From Maratus speciosus (lineage: Eukaryota; Arthropoda; Arachnida; Araneae; Salticidae), in the NCBI GenBank assembly GCA_963932465.1, contig OZ010786.1:532645073-532709072 (forward strand): 64,000 bases of DNA, in the 5' to 3' direction. Each line of letters begins with the position of its first letter. Positions within the stretch are counted from its first letter, which is position 1. The position numbers and the translations under genes are program-made. The notes below the pieces were generated by a model. That model saw nothing but the letters and a program-made list of their open reading frames with translations. It ran no database searches and had not been told where the DNA came from. Below are positions 34,511 through 47,000 of the stretch, in pieces.

Positions 34511-37400
34511 ATCTGAATACATACTTTTGCAGCATTAATAAACACATACAATTATATTGTTTGTTGATAAATAGAAATTTATGAAACACCTTATAAAGTA
34601 GTGCATTTCTTAACTGCTTTACAAAAATCTTTACTTTTGCTGAAAAAAAAAAATATGTTTGACGTATCCAGAAATTTCACTCAAAAACGTTATCATATAT
34701 TTAGAGGGTATTTTTTATGTACGCATATTGTAGTCAATATATTATATTAAATAAATTATACGATTTTAAAAGTTTTAATTATAATCGTACTTTTAAAACG
34801 TATATTTAAAAAAGTATCCTATAGAGAGCTAATAAATAGAAAAAAAAAAAACAATTCTCCACGAAAAGGTTTTTTTTTAAACTGTTTCTTTTATGTTTTA
34901 AAACAGGATATTGTATGTTTTAAAATTATAAATTTTACCCTTATCCACTGTTGTTTAAGAACAGTGACTAAATAAAGAAGATGATAATTACTTCGAAAAA
35001 TTCCATTTAGTTACTACTTTTAGAAATTAATGTAAATGATTGTATAAGTTAAATAAAACGTACAACAAAATTAATTATTTAATGAATTATAATGAAAGAC
35101 TCTAGTGAGATTATAATTACTTTCTAAACTTATACGTTCGTCACTATCTCTGTTATTCAACTATTTTCAATATTACAAATTATTAAATGATAGTTCCTTA
35201 TTTTACTTCTTTTCGCCAGTAAATATATTTTTTAACTGCTGCAATTACTTCTTAACGTTACCTGTATGATTCTATGAAATCTTTTTTTCTTTTTTTTTAA
35301 ATTTGATTCTATTTATTGAAATTAATATTGAAATGTACATCTGAATAACCTCATTAAAAATATTAAACCGTTTTATACTTCACTAATATATGTCCTCGAT
35401 TATTAAATTTCAACGTATGGCACAAATAATACACGTTTATTTACAACGCAAATAACGATCAACTTTTTAAAGCTTTATTATAGACAGCAGAAATGAGATC
35501 GAGTGTTTTTCTTGTACAAATACTTTTAAATATCCGTCTGAAATTCATTATACAAAGTTCTGAACATATGTAACTTAGTATAGACATACTAAGTGTTTTA
35601 GTACAGATTTTAAAATAAAAGATAAAAAACTGTAACTTTATCCTGTTAGATTTTACGACGTTATTTTATTTTATTTTGAAATTGATAACTGTTTTTTTTT
35701 CTTTTAATGTTGTGTGTAAAATATAAAATTTAACTATTACGTATATCTGAAAATAAACAGCATTTTTCTAAAAAGTTATATATATATATTTTTGCAAATA
35801 AACAGCAAATATATATTTTAGCCATATATTACACGCTATGATGCCATATTTTATTGTTCTGTAAATACAAAATGTTATATCTACAAATGTTGTAGTTATA
35901 ATTAGCAATATCTTGGATTTTGCAATGAGCTACGTAATACTAGGAACAATTGGAGGTTCTTACGTATTTTTTTAAAAAGGGATAACTTATGTATTTTTCG
36001 AAATAGTTTGATCCATTAGTACAGCATAAAGAACTTACTTGTGGTTTGGTTTGTTTCGTTATGCTGTCTTTTGAACTGTTCGGCCGATGTGTGTATCGAA
36101 AGTCACTTTTAACAGTTTGGGCCTTCTCTTCAGCCGTACTTCGGAACAAGGTTATCGCAAGCACTAGCGCAACTTTTTTTTTTTGGAGGACCCTTTTAAT
36201 TCCGTGGATTACTTAATATATCGTGTAATTAAAAGGAAATTAAACATCTAAGAATCAGTCGCATTAGGGCCTAATTGAAACTGTAATCATATAAATTTTC
36301 AGAGCTGTACCCTTTGCTATATATCGCACACAGACAGACAACAGAAATTCAAGCAAACGTCTCTCGTTTATTAGTTTAAGTTAATCAGTTTTCTGGATCA
36401 TTAATAAAAATATTTTAGGGACAAACGCGTTACGTATCCAATACTAACATTAACATTAAAGTTAATATAGTATTATTTGGTTAATTCTGCATATATATAG
36501 CCATTGACGCATCTTTAATATGTTAATTAAGAATTAATAACATTTTATAAGCCAAAATTGTGGTTTGAGAAAAGTCATTTTAACACTTTTCTACAAAGTT
36601 TCCGGAATTCCGTCACATTTTTTTTATCTGCTTCTATAATTTGCGAATATTGATTTCGGAGTTTTCTACATACGGATAGCACAGTGTATAACATAGAAGA
36701 TGTTACTGTATATTTTAGGTCGTAGATACATTTTCATACATTTAAGAAATATTTTACTCTTTTTATTATTCCCTGTTAACGCATTTAATGTGATCGTTCT
36801 TTTAATTCAACGCCGACAGTTAAAGTGTGTAATCAAGTACAAAATGGAGAGTGTTAATTTTAAAAATTAACTATGTTTTAATTGTTTTTTATAAAAAACT
36901 CGGATTTCAAATACATTTATATATGTTAGTAAATAGTAAAGAACGCTTACTGAAAATGTTTAAGATCTTTAATAAAAAGTAGATGGTTTTACGTAAATTC
37001 CTGAAGATATATTTACAGATCCATCCTTGTTTAAAATTTACTTTACAGAAAATAATTTTAAGTGCAATTTTTCAGTGTAGATCGATTAATAATTTATACA
37101 AATAAATATATAATAAACTAGATATCATAAAACTGAAGACCAGTACATTTATTAGCACGATTTTGTTTTGAGTAATAAATCTGATTTTAGATAATAATAA
37201 ACATTTGACACAATTTGGAAAACGGATATTGTTGATCCCCTTAAAGAATGTGTCATAAGAATGTAATGAGTGCTTTACTTTTTAAAAGTTGTAACTCAGG
37301 AGAGTGTAAAAATATATGAAAAAGAAATTGTGTTTATATTCCAGTATTCATTAAGCAGCTTAAAATAAAATAAACATAATTAGGAAATAAATACCGAAAA
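31000..37400. other. AT-rich region with few recognisable features
   Basis: Contains a poly-A tract of 30 bases (31192-31221), a GC-richer patch at 31590-31665 (GGTGGCAGCCGGTATCGTGC and similar, no known match), a (TA)n(TG)n microsatellite at 34475-34510, and at 33000-33260 a diverged copy of the sequence at 3380-3660. I found no exon with motif support and no RNA gene. Confidence 0.5.
32296..32496 (-). pseudogene. Possible transposon-derived protein fragment (66 residues)
   Basis: The minus-strand frame contains FCSVFCVPQNCKDNLLPTYG followed by EVKRYDLYIRQKL. The N.LPTY.EV..Y...R..L pattern recurs, as I remember it, in proteins of repetitive elements in arthropods, but I cannot name the family. 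There is no clear start context and no second domain nearby. It may be chance; treat as a candidate for a database search. Confidence 0.3.
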
Positions 37401-37429
37401 CTTAATGATTCAACAATTCAAATCAGAAG

Positions 37430-38020
37430 CTAATTAAATACACTATTTTTTTTTCTTTTTGTAATTTAATTTGAAATCAGATTACGCTGCACTGATTTTT
37501 AATTATAAATGTTTCTATTTTTTGTAACTGTAATTAAGATAGTAATTATTAATTTTGAGATTTCTACATGAATTTTGCACTAGAGTATTCACTTTTAATA
37601 TGATTTGTGGATAAATAATCTAATTGTATATTTATAGTAATTGCAAACGAAAAGATAAAGAATACATTTTGAAAGTCCTAAATGTATGAGATATTTTTAT
37701 ACTATGACGAATCATAAAAAAGAACAATTGAATCTGTAACTACTTAAATGTAAAATTTAGGTACTTAATTGATATGAAATTTAATTTTTTGAAAAGTTTA
37801 TTTAACCCTAGAACTACCGGAAATTTTACTCAAGTTTTATAAAAACATTCTACACCAGAATTTTTACTTAAAACTATTTAATTTGTTTATTTAACTTATT
37901 ATTGTCTGATTTATACATTTAGTTTGTTTTGAAGAAATTTCTGGTTTGAATAAATATTTTGAATGTACATGTCGGGTCCATTGGACCCTTCTGGTAGACA
38001 GAGGGTTAATATCGAAGTGC

Positions 38021-38061
<41 letters not shown>

Positions 38062-38442
38062 ATTTGAAAATTCATACACATATAGTTAGATATCGCTGGT
38101 TTAAACAACATACGAGTTAACTTTTCTTCTATATTTTTAAACTTTCAACCGAAGTACATATTAAAAATATTCATTTTAGTCTGGGTGAGTATTGTTTCAC
38201 AATGCCTTAAAATATTTATATATGCGTACATAAAGGATAATTTATAATCTAAGATTTGAACAGAATGTATCTATTTCTCAATAGACCATCTGACGTTGAC
38301 ACTGTGTCACCGGAATCTTCCATTTTATTGATTAAATATCATCAGGAAGTAGGGTATTTTAAATCGAAATACCCAAGCAGTTGATGAATGATTGACATTC
38401 TTTGTGCAGTTATTGTCAATGCTTGAAGATTCATGAGTCCAT

Positions 38443-38509
<67 letters not shown>

Positions 38510-38642
38510 ATATATATATATACTACGGATAGAAATTTTATATGCATGTAACCATTTTCATACAGTGATATACATATGATGAATAGGTTGTTTAATTCAA
38601 ATTTGCTCCGCCTCTCTATCTATCTATCTATCTATATATATG
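37430..38642 (+). repeat. Isolated copy of the approximately 0.8-kb repeat unit, cut by gypsy element 1
   Basis: It follows the same order as units at 55-60 kb: GCACTAGAGTATTCACTTTTAA, AATAATCTAATTGTA, AAATTTAGGTACTTAATTG, CAACCGAAGTACATATTAAA, CATTTTAGTCTG, ATTCTTTGTGCAGTTATT and TATGCAT.. to TTTAATTC. It is interrupted by a piggyBac-type MITE at 37806-38005, (TA)n at 38026-38059, a (TA)n(CA)n(TA)n tract at 38447-38521 and (CTAT)n at 38614-38634. It is cut at 38643 by the LTR element. Confidence 0.75.
37806..38005. mobile_element. piggyBac-type MITE flanked by TTAA
   Basis: The left end CCCTAGAACTACCGG and the right end, whose complement starts CCCTCTGTCTACC, are bordered by TTAA at 37802-37805 and 38006-38009. 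The TTAA duplication and CCCT start are hallmarks of piggyBac elements. Homologous units at 56745 and 58370 lack the insertion and read through (GTTTATTTATTATCAAAGTG and similar), which fits a single original TTAA. It contains the hairpin GGGTCCATTGGACCC near its right end. No coding capacity. Confidence 0.85.
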
Positions 38643-39084
38643 TGTGGGATTGTAAATATTCTCAACGATGGAACTCGACTAACTCAAGGGTTTATTGAAT
38701 CGATACTCAATGTTATATGAAAGAAAAAGTAAAACACGAGGAGCGTGGAAAAAAGGTAAAAGTGTGTGGCAACAGTTTGATGCAAAATAAGTAAATTCAA
38801 TATTTTATCTTTTTAGAAGTTCGATAGTTTTTATATCAACATGAAGGTTGAAGATTAGTTAAACAAAAAATAAAAGATTTGAGTAAGAATTCTAGGTGAA
38901 TTCCAGTATTTATTATTACGGATGTATTATATTATTTATGTGAATGAAATGTTGTGATCTTCCAAGCATAATATTTGTTCGAGTGAATAATAAATGTCGT
39001 ATCAAATTGTTGAGCTAATAGATGCATTTATTTATAGTTATAAGCCAAGTGAATCTTTAAATAGTTTTCAGAAGAAATCCTACA
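38643..39084 (+). repeat. 5' LTR of gypsy-type element 1
   Basis: It starts TGTGGGAT and ends ATCCTACA, the inverted TG..CA ends of LTRs. It aligns along its whole length with 42669-43114; the two are about 95% alike by eye. The likely U3/R boundary cannot be placed. AATAAA-like words occur at about 38868 and 38985. Confidence 0.92.
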
Positions 39085-39089
39085 AATTT

Positions 39090-39108
39090 TGGGGGCTCGT
39101 TGCCGGGA
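39090..39108 (+). other. Primer-binding site, proline-tRNA-like
   Basis: TGGGGGCTCGTTGCCGGGA lies six bases after the 5' LTR. It resembles the classic proline tRNA primer site (TGGGGGCTCGT..CCGGGAT) with two extra bases. Element 2 has TGGGGGTTCGATGCTGG in the same place. Confidence 0.7.
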
Positions 39109-39161
39109 TTTGAATTAAAAAAATTGAATTTATTACGAAAAAAAAAAAAAAACACATCATT

Positions 39162-41081
39162 ATGTCGATTTTGAACAAAGCGCGACGAAGCGATTTGATT
39201 GAACTATGCGAGGAATGCGGAATAAATATGCCAGAGAAAGTAACCATTAGGGTGGATCGTAGAATAAAATTTTTTGAATTCAAAATCGGCCCGGTGTGCG
39301 AAAGTTGGGTACTGTGTTGCTTATTATGTAAAAAAAAAAATCCGCCCCCTAAATTGATATCTTCATGCGCCCCAAGAGGCGCGAAATACTCGAATTTTAG
39401 CTAAATTACGGTAATTTTCCTGAATTTTAATAGCTATAAAAAAAACTGTTATTGGCCCATTGTGGATACAATTCTATTATGTCCCCTCATCATATGTAAA
39501 TAGTTTCAAATCCCTTGAACATCATCTCTTACCTATTATAATTATTTGATGCTTATTAAAACTGGGGAGTTAAATGTAAATATGGAAAAGGAACATATAT
39601 AGCCGAAATTAATAAACATTTGTGTAAATCTTGATTTTTATTATGTAACAGCATCTTCATACAAACCTAAAATAAGTCAAATTTTGTCAGATTTCATAAT
39701 GTTTTAACTCTGTTGGGGCACGTGAAGATGATGATGTAGGAATTTGAAACATTTTACATATGGTAAAGGGACATAATATCATTGTATCCACAATGAGCCA
39801 ATAGCAAATTAGTTTTTTTAAACAGCTTTTAAAATTCAGGAAAATTAGCATAATTTAGCTAAAATTCTGGGATTTCGTCCCCCTTGGGAGCATGAAGATG
39901 ATGTTCAAGGGATTTGAAACTTTTTACATATGGTAAGGGGACATAATAGCATTGTATCCACAATGGGCCAATAACAAAATAATTTTTTTATAGCTATTAA
40001 AATTCAGGAAAATTAGCGTATAGGAAAATTAGCGTAATTAGCGCGAGGATTTCGCGCCCCTTGGGGCGCATGAAGATATCAATTCAGGGGGCGATATTTT
40101 TTTTTACCTAATAAGCAATACAATACGCAACTTTCGCACACCGGGCCGAATTTGAATTTAAAAAAAAAAATTCCACGATCCACCCTAGTAACCATTCTGT
40201 CATTAATTGAAACAATAAAAACTTGTGAAGGTATTGATTAAAACTTTATAAAAGACTGTCTTGAAATAATATCATCGGCCAGCAAAGAGCAGAGAAAAAT
40301 AGAAGCAGAGAAAGAGAAAGAGAAGAGAATAGCGATGAAAGAAAGAAAATTAGAACTTGAAACAGAAGAGAGAAGACGACAGATAGAAATAGAGGCGAAG
40401 AAATTGATGTTAGAAATAGAGGATAGAGAAAAAAATGAGGGAATTTGAGCTAAAGAAATTGACAATGCAAGCCGAAATAGACTCTCAGAAGGATGTAGAG
40501 ATACTAGTGCCAAGAACGGGAACAGGTAATTTTTTTATTTGTTGAAGTTACTTAGTCGTTTTGATAGTGCAAATGGTGATATTTGTATGTTTTTAACGTT
40601 ATATGAGAGACAAGTATCTCAAATGAAAATAGACAAGGATGAATGGGTATCATATCTATTAAGTTTATTACCATTAGAAATAGCTAGCATAATTACAAGA
40701 GAAAAGGAACCGGATGTAAATAACTACGAATAGATAAAAAAATTATCGTTGAAAAGATTCAAAATGTCGCCGGAAGAATTTAGACAGAGGATCATGACTC
40801 ATAAAAAAGAGCCAACAGATAATTGGCGCGATTTTGGTTTTCAGTTAAAAACGTACTTTAATGAATGGGTACGTGGAATGAACGTAACAACTTTTGATGG
40901 ATTAACGGAGTTATTAGTAACTGATCAAATTAAGTGAAAAATACCGCTTGAAACCAGAGAACGTTTTATTGAGAAATTTCCAAGGATAAACGAAGTAGAT
41001 GTATTAGTTGAAAAACTAGATGAATTTGATACTGCGTTGAGAGGATTCAAAACCGCCAAATTGTATAAGACGCAAAAATAG
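39162..41081 (+). pseudogene. gag pseudogene of gypsy-type element 1
   Basis: The first exon-like piece (39162-39247, MSILNKARRSDLIELCEECG...) is split from the remainder by a MITE and resumes at 40196. There follow a charged coiled coil of E/K/R repeats (about 40280-40470), a frameshift near 40520, then a helical domain with WVSYLLSLLPLEIASIITRE and MSPEEFRQRIMTHKK...W..F...LKTYFNEW, matching the capsid/SCAN-like pattern of arthropod gypsy gag. In-frame stops lie at 40731 and 40935. Element 2 has a homologue on the minus strand. The assignment rests on pattern, order and position between PBS and protease. Confidence 0.8.
39248..40187. mobile_element. hAT-type foldback MITE inserted in gag
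   Basis: Ends TAGGGTGGATCGT and its complement are flanked by GTAACCAT on both sides (39240-39247 and 40188-40195), an 8-bp duplication; with TAGGG fitting YARNG this indicates hAT. The inverted repeats are very long: at least 39248-39375 pairs with 40060-40187, and similarity continues inward through GGCCCATTGTGGATACAAT. An internal block of about 170 bases (39720-39890, 39890-40060) is duplicated in tandem. No transposase. Removing it restores the gag order. Confidence 0.92.
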
Positions 41082-41175
41082 CGTGAACAGGGAGGAAATA
41101 GAATGCCAGTGGGATAAAAATGCTCAACGAAATAATATAGGACGAGGCGAAAGAGCTATTAATTCGAGAATTATC

Positions 41176-41796
41176 TGCTATTCTTGAAATTTGAATGGTC
41201 ATATCGCTGCAAAATGTGCAAATAGTAATCAAATGAGCACACAAGAGTATTATAGTGCCCCGATTACGAAAGCAAATGAGAATGGCACACAAAAAAGAAA
41301 CATAATGAGCTTATCAAAAGCGGAAAATAACGCCAAATCGACAAAAAAGATACGTGTAGTTCCAATAAATGGGAAACCCACGAAAATTATCATAGACACA
41401 TCAAGCGATGTGAGTTTAATAAATGAAGTATATTACACCGAAATAGGCGCACCTGAATTACGCTACGAAAATTTGCATATTTTGACTCGATTTCGCGGAG
41501 AAGAAACGGGGCTAATTGGATAGTTTGAGCACGAAATACAAGTAGACGGCGTGAAACTGGCAAATAATTTTCATGTAGTATCAGGTCTAGAATGTGACAT
41601 ACTGTTAGGTGTAAGTTCAATATCAGGATGCAATTTAACGGTCACAGAAGAAGATGTCAAAATAAAAAAATTCGCCGAGGAAGAAAACGCCAAAGGCAAG
41701 ACCATTATGTATTGTAGATATATTAGGGCGGAAAGGAATACCGATGAAAATTTAAAATATGTGGCCAATGAAATAAATAGAAAATCTATAATGTGA
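41176..41796 (+). pseudogene. Zinc knuckle relic plus retroviral-type aspartic protease, element 1
   Basis: At 41176-41217 the frame reads C-Y-S-stop-NLNGHIAAKC, a CX2CX4HX4C zinc knuckle whose second cysteine has become TGA. Downstream, KPTKIIIDTSSDVSLINEVY (about 41380-41440) is the protease active site, with DTS in place of the usual DTG/DSG. After a TAG at 41521 comes GLECDILLGVSSI (about 41585-41620), the conserved ILG flap-distal segment (I/V-L-G-R/V). Length fits a complete pepsin-like retroelement protease of about 100 residues. No RT follows. Confidence 0.82.
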
Positions 41797-42668
41797 AAAA
41801 CGGAAAGGTCTCGTGAAAAAAATTAAATGTAATTAGTAACAAAAATTTTAATGAAAGAAATGAGGTATCACGAACAGTACGAATGAGCGACCTAAAAGAA
41901 AAACGCAATTTATTTGCATGCGCGAATGGAAATAAAAATGAAATGAAGAATGTTGACAAATATTATAAACAAAAGAACACGAAAGAAGAAAGTAATACTG
42001 AAGGAATAAATGTAAAGAAAAAGAGATTTAGCGGAAATTGCAAGCGTGATCGCAGTGACAAAAATGAAGATAGGAAATATTATCAGAAAGATAATTTTGT
42101 AAATAGACGTCACAGATATTGTAAACAACATACATTCCGTGACGATAGATGATTATTATACGCAGATCAGAAAGAAAGAATACGGAAAAAATTTGAAAGA
42201 GAAAACATTGAACTGTGTAAAAGAAATGTATACTTCTGGAGTAATAGTAATTGTAGGCAGTATGAACAATCATTAAGCCAAAGTGACAATTCTGTTTATG
42301 GTGGATATGAAGCTAAATTTAAAAGAAGATATGATAGATTTCAAAATAGACCCAAACAGTGTAGTATTTCTCCCATTTTAAATGCAGATGTGAACAGAGA
42401 AGATATATGTGAATACTCTTTTTATGCAGAAAATGTAAATAATTTATACGTGTAGAGAACATGATGTAATGCGCCAAAAGCCGGTCAACGAAAGAAATAT
42501 TCTGCGTTATGTTATTTATAATTTTGTGTAGTGTATTTTGTGCAAAATTATGCGTGTAAATTGAAACCATTTTAAATGTAAAATTCAAAGCCTATGTATC
42601 TAACTAATGTTGATGAGATGATTAGAAAACACGTTCCGTTGGATCACCGGACTGTCAGGATGACCGAA
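41797..42668 (+). other. Lysine/asparagine-rich internal region ending in a 3'-LTR-proximal motif
   Basis: Frames here, for example 41883-42152, are K/N/R-rich and lack polymerase motifs (no YXDD, no RNase H DEDD). A similar basic stretch precedes the integrase C-terminus in element 2. The last bases before the 3' LTR, TGTCAGGATGACCGA, replace the usual polypurine tract and are identical next to the 3' LTR of element 2. Confidence 0.5.
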
Positions 42669-43114
42669 TGTGGGACTGTAAATATTCTCAACAATGCAAC
42701 TCGACTAACTCAAGGGTTTATTGAATAGATATTCAATCTTATATGAAATAAAAAGTACAACACGAGGAGCATGGAAATAAGCTAAAAATGTGTGGCAACG
42801 GTTTGATGGAAAATAAGTAAATTCAAGACTTGTTTTATGTTTTTAGAAGTTCGATAGTTTTTATCTCAACATGAAGGTTGAAGATTAGTTAAACAAAAAA
42901 TAAAAGATTTGAGGAAGAATTCCAGGTGAATTCCAGTATTTATTATTACGGACGTATTATATTATTGATGTGAATGAACTGTTGTGATCTTCCAAGCATA
43001 ATATTTGTTCGAGTGAATAATAAATGTCGTATCAAATTGATAAGCTAATATATGCATTTATTTATAGTTATAAGCCAAGCGAATCTTTAAATAATTTTCA
43101 GAAGAAATCCCACA
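42669..43114 (+). repeat. 3' LTR of gypsy-type element 1
   Basis: It starts TGTGGGAC, ends ATCCCACA, and is colinear with the 5' LTR. The differences between the LTRs imply an insertion that is not recent. Confidence 0.92.
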
Positions 43115-43930
43115 AATATGTATATGTAAGAAAACGCGGCTGCCAGTGTTGGTCTTCTGTCGCGATTTTGCTCGGTGCCGGACCGGTGGAGGCAGGGTCG
43201 CGCACCTTACACGAGTCCATGCCTACGTCTGATCGCTCTGTCTGAATTTCTAGCATATTTCTGGAGTCGTGGACCGTAACCGCTATTCGGGATTCAATTA
43301 AAGTCCGAGAGAATATGCATGTCGGATAAAGAAAGACATCTTCTGTCATGGAACATGGCTTATTTCTTTTGGTTACATAAGTCCTTTTAAACCAGGGCCA
43401 AACTGGCATGAGAGCTGCTACTTTAATCCGTTCCGGACATCGAGAGTTGTATCGCAAGGAGACCCCTGGAAAGTACAGTGGTATGAAATAAGTACATCAT
43501 TTAGATGGTTAAAGCTTCTCCTCAAATCTGTGCAGTGGTTTAAGTATGAGGTGTTTAGCATTTTGTCTGCTAGAGGTCGTCGAAGTCCAAAGAGACGTAT
43601 TTAAACATTAATTGGTCGCTAACTGAATGATGGACTGCCCGGGACAAGGTGTTGTCTCAAAATCGGCCGACTGGATGCAGCTAGAAATTAATTTTGCACT
43701 TACCTCAGCAAAAGTTTTCTTATGAAATGGGACAAAACGATCTTTTAAAGTTATAAGATTGGCTGTGGAAAAGCTAACTTAACAGGGCGACGGCAGTTTC
43801 AATCAATTGAGACACAATTACTAAGATTTTTAAAGTTTTAATTTTAATTTCTAAATTTAAATTTCCATTTTTGAAAACGGGGATTTCAAATTTTAAAAGG
43901 GACAAAAAGGGGATTTTAAAAAGGGGCTTA
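43115..43930. other. GC-richer island of unknown origin
   Basis: Between the 3' LTR and a TA repeat lies sequence far less AT-rich than its surroundings (for example GGTGCCGGACCGGTGGAGGC near 43172). The minus-strand frame 43457-43098 (119 residues) is the longest non-transposon frame in this part; it has no motif I recognise, and its last residues come from the LTR. The remainder (43800-43920) becomes AT-rich again. It could be an exon, a transposon fragment or inserted foreign DNA. Confidence 0.4.
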
Positions 43931-43939
43931 GTTTTTATC

Positions 43940-44003
<64 letters not shown>

Positions 44004-44035
44004 TTATTTATTTATTTATATATATATATATATAT
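43931..44035. repeat. (TA)n microsatellite with a (TTTA)n core
   Basis: About 105 bases of nearly pure TA with TATTTATTTATTTATT in the middle (43999-44018). It abuts the next transposon. Confidence 0.95.
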
Positions 44036-47000
44036 TAGGGTGTCCCAGGATTCAAGGTAAATTTTTTTTTTTTTTTTTTTTTTGGAAAATCAAATGCACA
44101 TACCCTCTTTTTTTTTCTATTTCACCTGAAAAATATAAATAAAAATATTATTGCAATCAGATAACGGTAATCCGTGCCCACTTTAGGTCAAACTTGAACA
44201 TGAAATCTTGTATGGGGAATACTATGTAAAGATGTAAAATGTATATTTCTGTGGTACATAAAACACTATTTTATTCAAAGAAGATATTTATTAACATATT
44301 ACAGTAGAAGAATCATTACTGAACTTATTTTCATTTCAATGTTTTCTTTTTACAGTCGGGATAGACCTTCGTGTGTTCTTGTACGCAACATAACGAAAAT
44401 TGTTTTTGTTCCTTCGTCACCGTTATTAAATCAGGAAAGTCCTGCATCAATTTTACCGCTCTTTCAGCTGTATTGGTCATTGTTCTGAGCATTGAGATCG
44501 TCTTTTTCGTGTCGGGAAACGAAGCATTAATCTCCCATGAGACTCTTCAAAATTATCATAAATTTTGAGACTAGAAAACAATGAAGGGCTTTTGGCAGAT
44601 ATGAGATCATCGATGCTTTTTTTCTGTAAAAAAATTAAATAACAGCTAACAATTGCGTGATATAAATGAATAACTAAATAAACAATTACAATATCAATAT
44701 ATGAAACTTGCCAGACATTGAACCATTTTCTTCCTTCGATGGAATGCATATTTTTTCACGGATCGAGAAATTTTCTCTATGTAAATTTGTCATAATTTTT
44801 AATTTTGTTTTTTGTCAACATCATCATCATTAAAAAGTGCCAATACTGCTATTTCATCAGTCAAATACCATAAATGATGGAGAAATTTCTGTAAAGCAGC
44901 TTTCGACACACTTTCGTTCACATTTTCGTAGATCTTCAAAGATTTCAAAATGCACAAATCTTTTTGGGGGTTTTAGCTGCATTGAAGCCATGTTTAGATT
45001 GTCACGATAAACAAGCAGACGTTTAATAGTGATTTCTTATCCTTGGTGTTTCATTTCAGATGAAAGCAAAATAACGAGACTTTTAAGGAATAAACCGCTC
45101 GGGCCATACATCTAGCTGGGAACATAGCACCCAGAGGCCTGATTTAATTTTTTTTTCTGCATCTCCACCTAAACATATGACAGAAATTTTGATCAACTCT
45201 AGATAGTCCTCTCTGATCATAACATTTTAAAGTTGAGAGCGGTAAAATTCAAGCAAATTGCTAAGTTCTTATACATGTTAGAACAATTCCAGTGTTTCTC
45301 AATAGCACTGTTTTTTAGTGGGATAGATGTTCTTCGAATTCCCTTTGTGCTTTTTAAAGAGTGTGATATCGTGACTTGTTGTCACTTGTTTAATGTTCAC
45401 TTCGAATGCAGTCTTTAATACCAGATCGTATATATGATGGCAGCAAACAAAGAAAAGCATTTCCATATCATTTTTTCTCGAGGAGCGCAAAGGAACCATT
45501 AAAACGACCTGTATTCGAAGCCATAGTATCACAACAGAGAATTTGGACATTGTTTTCGAGATTCCAATCTAAGATAGCCTTTCAAATAGCCTGCGCTTGT
45601 TCTTTGCCTGTATAATTATACAGTCTGGACGCAACAATGAGAGGTTCTTTAAGTTCATATGAAATAACTATAAGCAAACGTTCTTTCGATTTCCGAGCAC
45701 TCAAAGCAGGCAATAGTTTGCCATGCCAATGTAAGGTCACTACATCTGGTACATCGTTTTGGAACTCAATTTTTATATTTTCCGCGCGTTCCTTCTGTGT
45801 TTCTGTTCGGATTCTTTGAATTGAAGACTTACTTAATGGAAATTTGTCAATGCTAGATCCAAGTACACCCCCCCCTTCCTCTCAATAGTAGCTTCAAGAA
45901 TAAACACATAATTTCACACACTTAATTGACACCGGTATAATGCAGCAACTAACTTTAATAATAAAATCTTTCCTCATTACTGATTTACTTGTTCCAGGTT
46001 CTGAGATTTTGATCAGTGTTAGGAAATCTTCTTTATCCATATTTCCATTAGGATTCGAAAAGGAATATTCTTCCAATGGTTCGTATGATGCTTAGGATGT
46101 TGAAGCGAAACCATATTTGATTCGCCAATTTTCTTTTTTGACTACTCGAAGTCGGGCCCTTTCCTCTTTTTTTGCCATTTTTTATCCACTCTACCTAACT
46201 GACCGGCTCGGCTGTTTTTAGCGCTGCAAGAACATCCCATCTTCCTCTATTTTCATTATTTGAAATGCATCAGCATGTGCAATGCCGGACAAAGTGTCTA
46301 AAGTAGTTACAAATTCTTGTTCTCCACGCCGCTTGACTACGTCTTGTAATTTCTTTGCATTTTTTTGTAAGTCCTATAAACTTGATACATATTAACAAGC
46401 TTCCTCAGACAATTTGGCAACGATTTCTTAGGCATGTATGCCTGTTCCCAAATGATAATACTTTCACGAATAGCGATAATTGCATTTTCATTAACAGTTA
46501 AATTCACTTTTCGAATATTGTAAAACTAAACGGCGAGAACTTGTCCATTAGACGGAAGTTTTGAACCCGTTATTTGATGTTTAATTTTCCCTATTAAAAA
46601 TATCACTTTTTCAGAACTACACAATTCCACTGCCATGTTCTGCTCACGGATTAAAAACTATCCAGACATTTAATAATAAAAGACTAACTTGGAATTATAC
46701 GCACATTGACACACAGACGTGCGCTGTCCTGATTATACTAGTACTGGCTACTTACACGTTCCACAGGTTATGCACTATTTCTTCACGGGTTGCGCATTGT
46801 CACAAGCATTCCAAAACCTTTCTTTTTTTGTTTTGTTTTATATTTTTCATTCGCCGCTGTTGGGTACTCCGCTACAGACACGTAACAGGGTGACATGTGT
46901 TAGCGTTCGCTCGCTAAGTACACAAGTACTGACAGAGACATTTAGATGCAAGTCAGCAAGGGTACCGTTGTCCAAATTACATGAAATTTTATTTACAATT

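Larger units (their letters stand above)
38643..43114 (+). mobile_element. Gypsy-type LTR retroelement 1, lacking pol core
   Basis: Two LTRs (38643-39084 and 42669-43114) bound an internal region with gag (N-terminal part split by a MITE), a zinc-knuckle relic, a protease and a lysine/asparagine-rich stretch. There is no reverse transcriptase, RNase H or integrase. The word ATATG precedes the 5' LTR (38638-38642) and recurs one base after the 3' LTR (43116-43120), a possible target duplication. Stops and frameshifts occur throughout, so mobilisation would need proteins from another copy. A second member of the family lies at 47104-52731. Confidence 0.88.

Noticed and set aside
34311..34589. 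92-residue minus-strand frame crossing a TA/TG repeat
   Set aside because: A run of HTHTHIYIYIYIY comes from the microsatellite; there is no domain on either side.
40238..40513. Serine-rich 91-residue minus-strand frame
   Set aside because: Antisense of the E/K-rich coiled coil of gag.
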